Source: Synechococcaceae bacterium Bin_79_3
GTDB lineage: Bacteria; Cyanobacteriota; Cyanobacteriia; PCC-6307; Cyanobiaceae
Length of the DNA: 8,878 nt
Direction: 5' to 3'
NCBI GenBank assembly: GCA_009914645.1
Contig: VFLB01000015.1
Coordinates: 1-8,878 of the forward strand
Under the pieces are notes generated by a model. That model ran no database searches and was not told the DNA's origin. It worked only from the letters and a program-made list of their open reading frames with translations. The position numbers were made by a program, and so were the translations under genes. This document shows positions 6,047-8,878 of this stretch, piece by piece. The stretch's first letter is position 1. Each line of letters starts with the position of its first letter.

Positions 6047-7110
6047 ATATCCGCGGCATTGGCACTGCAGTGCCACCAAATCAGGTAAACCAAGCTGATT
6101 CTGCATTGCTTTCTGAGCGGGTTAGTGCAAAGGGCAGCAACAAAAACGGCTTGGTGCAACGTATTTTGCGCCGCACTCAAGTGCAAAGCCGCGCCAGTGT
6201 GTTGGCAACGGGAAATAGCAGCGAGCAAATACCTTTTTATGGCGAGGAAAACCCCAGCACCGCAGCCCGCATGGCTGAATATGCCCGCCATGCGTCACCT
6301 CTGGCCTTAGCTGCAGTTGAACGGGCGCTGGCCGATGCTCAAATTGCAGCAACCCGCATTACCCATTTGGTAACTGTGTGTTGCACTGGCTTTCAAGCGC
6401 CAGGGTTTGATTTGGCCTTAATAAAACAACTGGGCCTAGATCCAGAGGTGCAACGCACCCATGTGGGTTTTATGGGTTGCCACGGCGCCCTTAACGGCAT
6501 GCGAGTAGCCAAAGCTTTTGTGGATGCCGATGCTGAAGCAGTGGTACTGCTCTGCGCAGTAGAACTCTGCAGCCTTCATCTCTACTACGGCTGGGATCCA
6601 GAAAAAGTGGTAGCAAACGCATTATTTGCCGATGGCGCTGCTGCCCTAATCGCTACTGCCAAGAAAGGTGAAGCTGATAACTATCCCAGCCTGCTCGCCT
6701 CAGGTTCCATGGTGATACCTAATACAGAGGAGCTAATGCATTGGCAGATCGGCAACCATGGCTTTGAAATGGGTCTTTCAGCAAAAGTGCCCGAGGCAGT
6801 AGCCACGCAACTAAAACCTTGGCTTGAGCGTTGGTTAAAAGCCAAGAACTATTCCGTGGCAGAAATTGTTAGTTGGGCGGTGCATCCGGGTGGTCCACGG
6901 CTACTGCAAGCCTGCGCAAACGCCCTTGAGCTGAATAATGATCAGATTGCTGAATCACAGGCGGTGTTACGCGAACACGGAAATATGTCTTCGGCAACGA
7001 TTCTGTTCATCATCGATCGATTGCGCTCATCAGCAGCTGCAGGTCCTTGCGTAGCGATGGCGTTTGGGCCTGGTTTAAGCGCTGAAGTGGCTCTACTGCT
7101 ACTGCCTTGA
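6043..7110 (+). CDS. Type III polyketide synthase (chalcone synthase-like), 355 aa
   Basis: This homodimeric ketosynthase condenses an acyl-CoA starter with malonyl-CoA units and cyclises the product without an acyl carrier protein. The thiolase-fold triad is complete: C146 in VGFMGCHGALNG (141-152), H281 in WAVHPGGPRLL (278-288), and N314 in EHGNMSSATIL (311-321). FGPGLSAE (341-348) matches the GFGPGL signature near the end of chalcone and stilbene synthases. TVCCTGFQAPG (111-121) is the strand and loop typical of bacterial members. The length of 355 is normal. Likely products are alkylresorcinols, alkylpyrones or related phenols, but the starter and chain length cannot be read from the sequence. 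GTG at 6043 is chosen because it overlaps the flavoprotein stop and gives the expected N-terminus (IRGIGTAVPPN). The stop overlaps the helicase TTG. Confidence 0.93.
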   Translation: MNIRGIGTAVPPNQVNQADSALLSERVSAKGSNKNGLVQRILRRTQVQSRASVLATGNSSEQIPFYGEENPSTAARMAEYARHASPLALAAVERALADAQIAATRITHLVTVCCTGFQAPGFDLALIKQLGLDPEVQRTHVGFMGCHGALNGMRVAKAFVDADAEAVVLLCAVELCSLHLYYGWDPEKVVANALFADGAAALIATAKKGEADNYPSLLASGSMVIPNTEELMHWQIGNHGFEMGLSAKVPEAVATQLKPWLERWLKAKNYSVAEIVSWAVHPGGPRLLQACANALELNNDQIAESQAVLREHGNMSSATILFIIDRLRSSAAAGPCVAMAFGPGLSAEVALLLLP

Positions 7111-8878
7111 ACGCTGCACAGCCGATCAGCTTAGGTCCGATTCTTAGCTGGTTCCAGCGGCAAGGCTGGAAGCCGCTGCCATTTCAACAAGAAGCGTGGG
7201 ATGCCTATCTTTGCGGGGAGAGCGGCTTGATCCAAGTACCCACCGGATCTGGCAAAACCTATGCCGCTGTAATGGGTCCGATTGCTGAATTGCTAGCAGC
7301 AGAACACAAAAAAGGGCTGCATCTGCTCTATGTCACCCCGTTGCGAGCCCTAAGCCGCGATCTTGCCTTAGCGATTCAGCAGCCGATAGTAGATATGGGC
7401 TGGCCGTTGCAGGTGGGGATTCGCAATGGCGACACCGGCAGTTATGAACGCGGTAAACAACTGCGCAGCCCACCGCAAATTTTAATTACCACCCCAGAAT
7501 CGCTAAGCCTGCTGCTGGCAAATCCAAAAGCAAACGAGTTATTTGCTGATTTGAATGGAGTAGTGCTCGATGAATGGCATGAATTAATGGGAAGTAAACG
7601 CGGCACGCAAACAGAGTTATGCCTTAGCTGGTTGCGCAGCCAGCGCCCAAAGCTCCGTATTTGGGCAATTAGTGCAACTATCGGCAATCTCGATGAAGCG
7701 GCATGTAGTGCCGTTGGTGCCGCACATTTTGGCAAGAAAGCAACTAAGCCGCGCCTAATCAGCAGCAACATAAAACGCAGCACAGCGATTCGCAGCCTCC
7801 TGCCAGATTCAATCGATGGCTTCCCATGGGCGGGCCATCTTGGCCTGCGCCGTTATGAGGATTTAGTGGCTGCTCTTGAACCAGGCATTTCCACCTTACT
7901 TTTTACCAACACACGTAACCAGGCTGAGCGTTGGCATCAATGTTTGCGTTATGCCTGCCCTGAAATGGAAGGCTCACTGGCTTTGCACCACAGCGCTATT
8001 GATCGCGCTGAACGGGAAGCGATCGAAGCAGGTGTTAAAGCAGGGGCGTTGCGTTGGGTGGTGTGTACAAGTTCTCTAGATCTAGGTGTTGATTTTCAAC
8101 CCGTTGAAAAGGTTGTACAGATCGGATCAGCAAAAAATGTGGCTCGATTATTACAACGGGCTGGTCGCAGTGCCCATTCACCTGGAGGCACCTCACAGGT
8201 TTTATTTATGCCAACAAACGCGTTGGAGCTGTTGGAATTAAGCGCCTTACGCAGAGGATTAGCGGAGGGGTTAGTGGAGGAGCGCCGTGCTCCAAATGCG
8301 CCGATCGATGTGCTGCTACAACATCTAACCAGCCTTGCCTGCGGGCCGGGCTTTGAAGCTGATAAGGAGCTAGCGGTAATTCGCACGGCATGGAGCTATC
8401 GCGCATTAAGCGATAGCGATTGGAAGTGGTGTTTAAACTTTTTAGAACATGGCGGCGACTGCCTTAATGCCTACCCGCGTTATCGCAAGCTTGAACGAGA
8501 AAATAACCGCTGTTTAGTAAAAGAAAAAACTATTGCGAGGATGCATCGCATGAATATCGGCACTATTACCGCTGATAGATCGATAACAGTACGTTTTATG
8601 CGCGGAGTTGTGCTGGGTCATGTGGAGGAGGCATTCATTAGCAGGCTAAAAGCGGGAGATGTATTTTTTTTCGCGGGGCGCCAGTTGGAATTTGTACGGC
8701 TACGGGAGATGACTGCATACGTAAAAGCAAGCTCAAAAAAAAGCAATATGGTGCCCGCTTGGAGCGGCGGGCAGATGGCATTATCCGATCTATTAAGCAA
8801 GCACCTGCGCACTGAAGTAGACCGTTGCGCCAAAGCGCTGGCTGGACAGGCAAATCTCGATAGCCCTGAATTGCAAGC
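7107..8878 (+). CDS. Ligase-associated DEXH-box DNA helicase (Lhr-Core type), 3' truncated by the window edge
   Basis: A frame of 590 codons runs without a stop from TTG at 7107 to the end of the window. It shows a full set of superfamily 2 motifs: an aromatic/Q region around PFQQEAW (25-31), Walker A VPTGSGKT (44-51), TPLRAL (77-82), TTPESL (128-133), DEWHEL (155-160), SAT (189-191), TSSLDLGVDF (321-330) and QRAGR (350-354). DEWH in place of DEAH, and the later Lhr-like stretch GVVLGHVEEAF with RLKAGDVFFFAGRQL, point to the ligase-associated Lhr-Core family. Known relatives are ATP-driven 3'-5' translocases that unwind DNA. Members usually exceed 800 residues, so roughly 200 or more lie outside the window. 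TTG 7107 overlaps the PKS stop (TTGA), and its N-terminus reaches the WFQRQGW motif in 14 residues, as expected. The PKS cassette separates it from its exonuclease and ligase partners. Confidence 0.92.
   Translation, partial: MNAAQPISLGPILSWFQRQGWKPLPFQQEAWDAYLCGESGLIQVPTGSGKTYAAVMGPIAELLAAEHKKGLHLLYVTPLRALSRDLALAIQQPIVDMGWPLQVGIRNGDTGSYERGKQLRSPPQILITTPESLSLLLANPKANELFADLNGVVLDEWHELMGSKRGTQTELCLSWLRSQRPKLRIWAISATIGNLDEAACSAVGAAHFGKKATKPRLISSNIKRSTAIRSLLPDSIDGFPWAGHLGLRRYEDLVAALEPGISTLLFTNTRNQAERWHQCLRYACPEMEGSLALHHSAIDRAEREAIEAGVKAGALRWVVCTSSLDLGVDFQPVEKVVQIGSAKNVARLLQRAGRSAHSPGGTSQVLFMPTNALELLELSALRRGLAEGLVEERRAPNAPIDVLLQHLTSLACGPGFEADKELAVIRTAWSYRALSDSDWKWCLNFLEHGGDCLNAYPRYRKLERENNRCLVKEKTIARMHRMNIGTITADRSITVRFMRGVVLGHVEEAFISRLKAGDVFFFAGRQLEFVRLREMTAYVKASSKKSNMVPAWSGGQMALSDLLSKHLRTEVDRCAKALAGQANLDSPELQ

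Larger units (their letters stand above)
1280..8878 (+). other. Seven-gene compact operon: SepF-like, exonuclease, ligase, methyltransferase, flavoprotein, type III PKS, helicase (continues beyond window)
   Basis: All seven genes are on the + strand. Intergenic gaps are 5 nt (1556-1560), 3 nt (2557-2559) and 2 nt (4875-4876). The three remaining junctions are 4-nt overlaps: ATGA at 4161-4164, GTGA at 6043-6046 and TTGA at 7107-7110. There is no room inside the array for a terminator, and clear Shine-Dalgarno sequences are mostly missing. One polycistronic mRNA with translational coupling is therefore the simplest reading. The 5' limit is set by the terminator at 1202-1236. The 3' end is outside the window. 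Confidence 0.85.

Noticed and set aside
7442..7783. 113-codon open frame on the minus strand
   Set aside because: It lies wholly within the helicase, which has all its motifs on the + strand. It has no recognisable domain and is rich in Arg, Ser and Leu, as expected for an antisense shadow.
1..8878. CRISPR array, tRNA or rRNA gene, insertion sequence or attachment site
   Set aside because: No regularly spaced direct repeats, tRNA-like cloverleaf, rRNA-like sequence, transposase or terminal inverted repeats were seen. There is no junction scar around the PKS cassette either.

Overview
The window looks like chromosomal DNA of a cyanobacterium, most likely a picocyanobacterium of the Synechococcus/Cyanobium/Prochlorococcus group. 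The grounds are two tandem high-light-inducible (Hli) genes, a cyanobacterial-type AbrB regulator with its DNA-binding fold at the C-terminus, a SepF-domain protein, few Shine-Dalgarno sequences, and very tight gene packing on one strand. Base composition is roughly balanced, and only one GCGATCGC (HIP1-type) octamer was noticed, at 5225-5232. The genus cannot be fixed from this window. Every convincing gene is on the + strand.

Left part (1-1236). The window opens in the last 61 codons of a protein ending in a hydrophobic helix. Two short Hli genes follow (263-406 and 445-660), behind a plausible sigma70-type promoter at 211-239. Next is a cyAbrB-type regulator (800-1165), closed by a strong intrinsic terminator (1202-1236).

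Right part (1280 to the end). Seven genes run in one tightly packed array that continues past the window: a short SepF-domain protein, an SNM1/Artemis-like exonuclease, an ATP-dependent DNA ligase, a class I methyltransferase, an FAD-dependent oxidoreductase, a type III polyketide synthase, and a ligase-associated DEXH helicase. Gaps are 5, 3 and 2 nt, and three junctions are 4-nt stop/start overlaps (ATGA, GTGA, TTGA). The helicase has no stop in the window, so its frame is open at the 3' edge (590 codons seen).

Two pathways appear to share this one transcription unit. Exonuclease, ligase and helicase are three parts of the known bacterial 'ligase-associated' DNA repair cluster, whose usual fourth member is a metallophosphoesterase. 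Inserted between ligase and helicase is a three-gene type III PKS, methyltransferase and flavoprotein cassette. That cassette has the logic of phenolic-lipid, alkylpyrone or quinone biosynthesis: chain assembly and cyclisation, methylation, then redox tailoring. The cassette is joined by overlaps to both repair genes, and a division-protein relative leads the operon. This arrangement is the most interesting feature of the window. The product of the cassette and any functional link to repair are inference.
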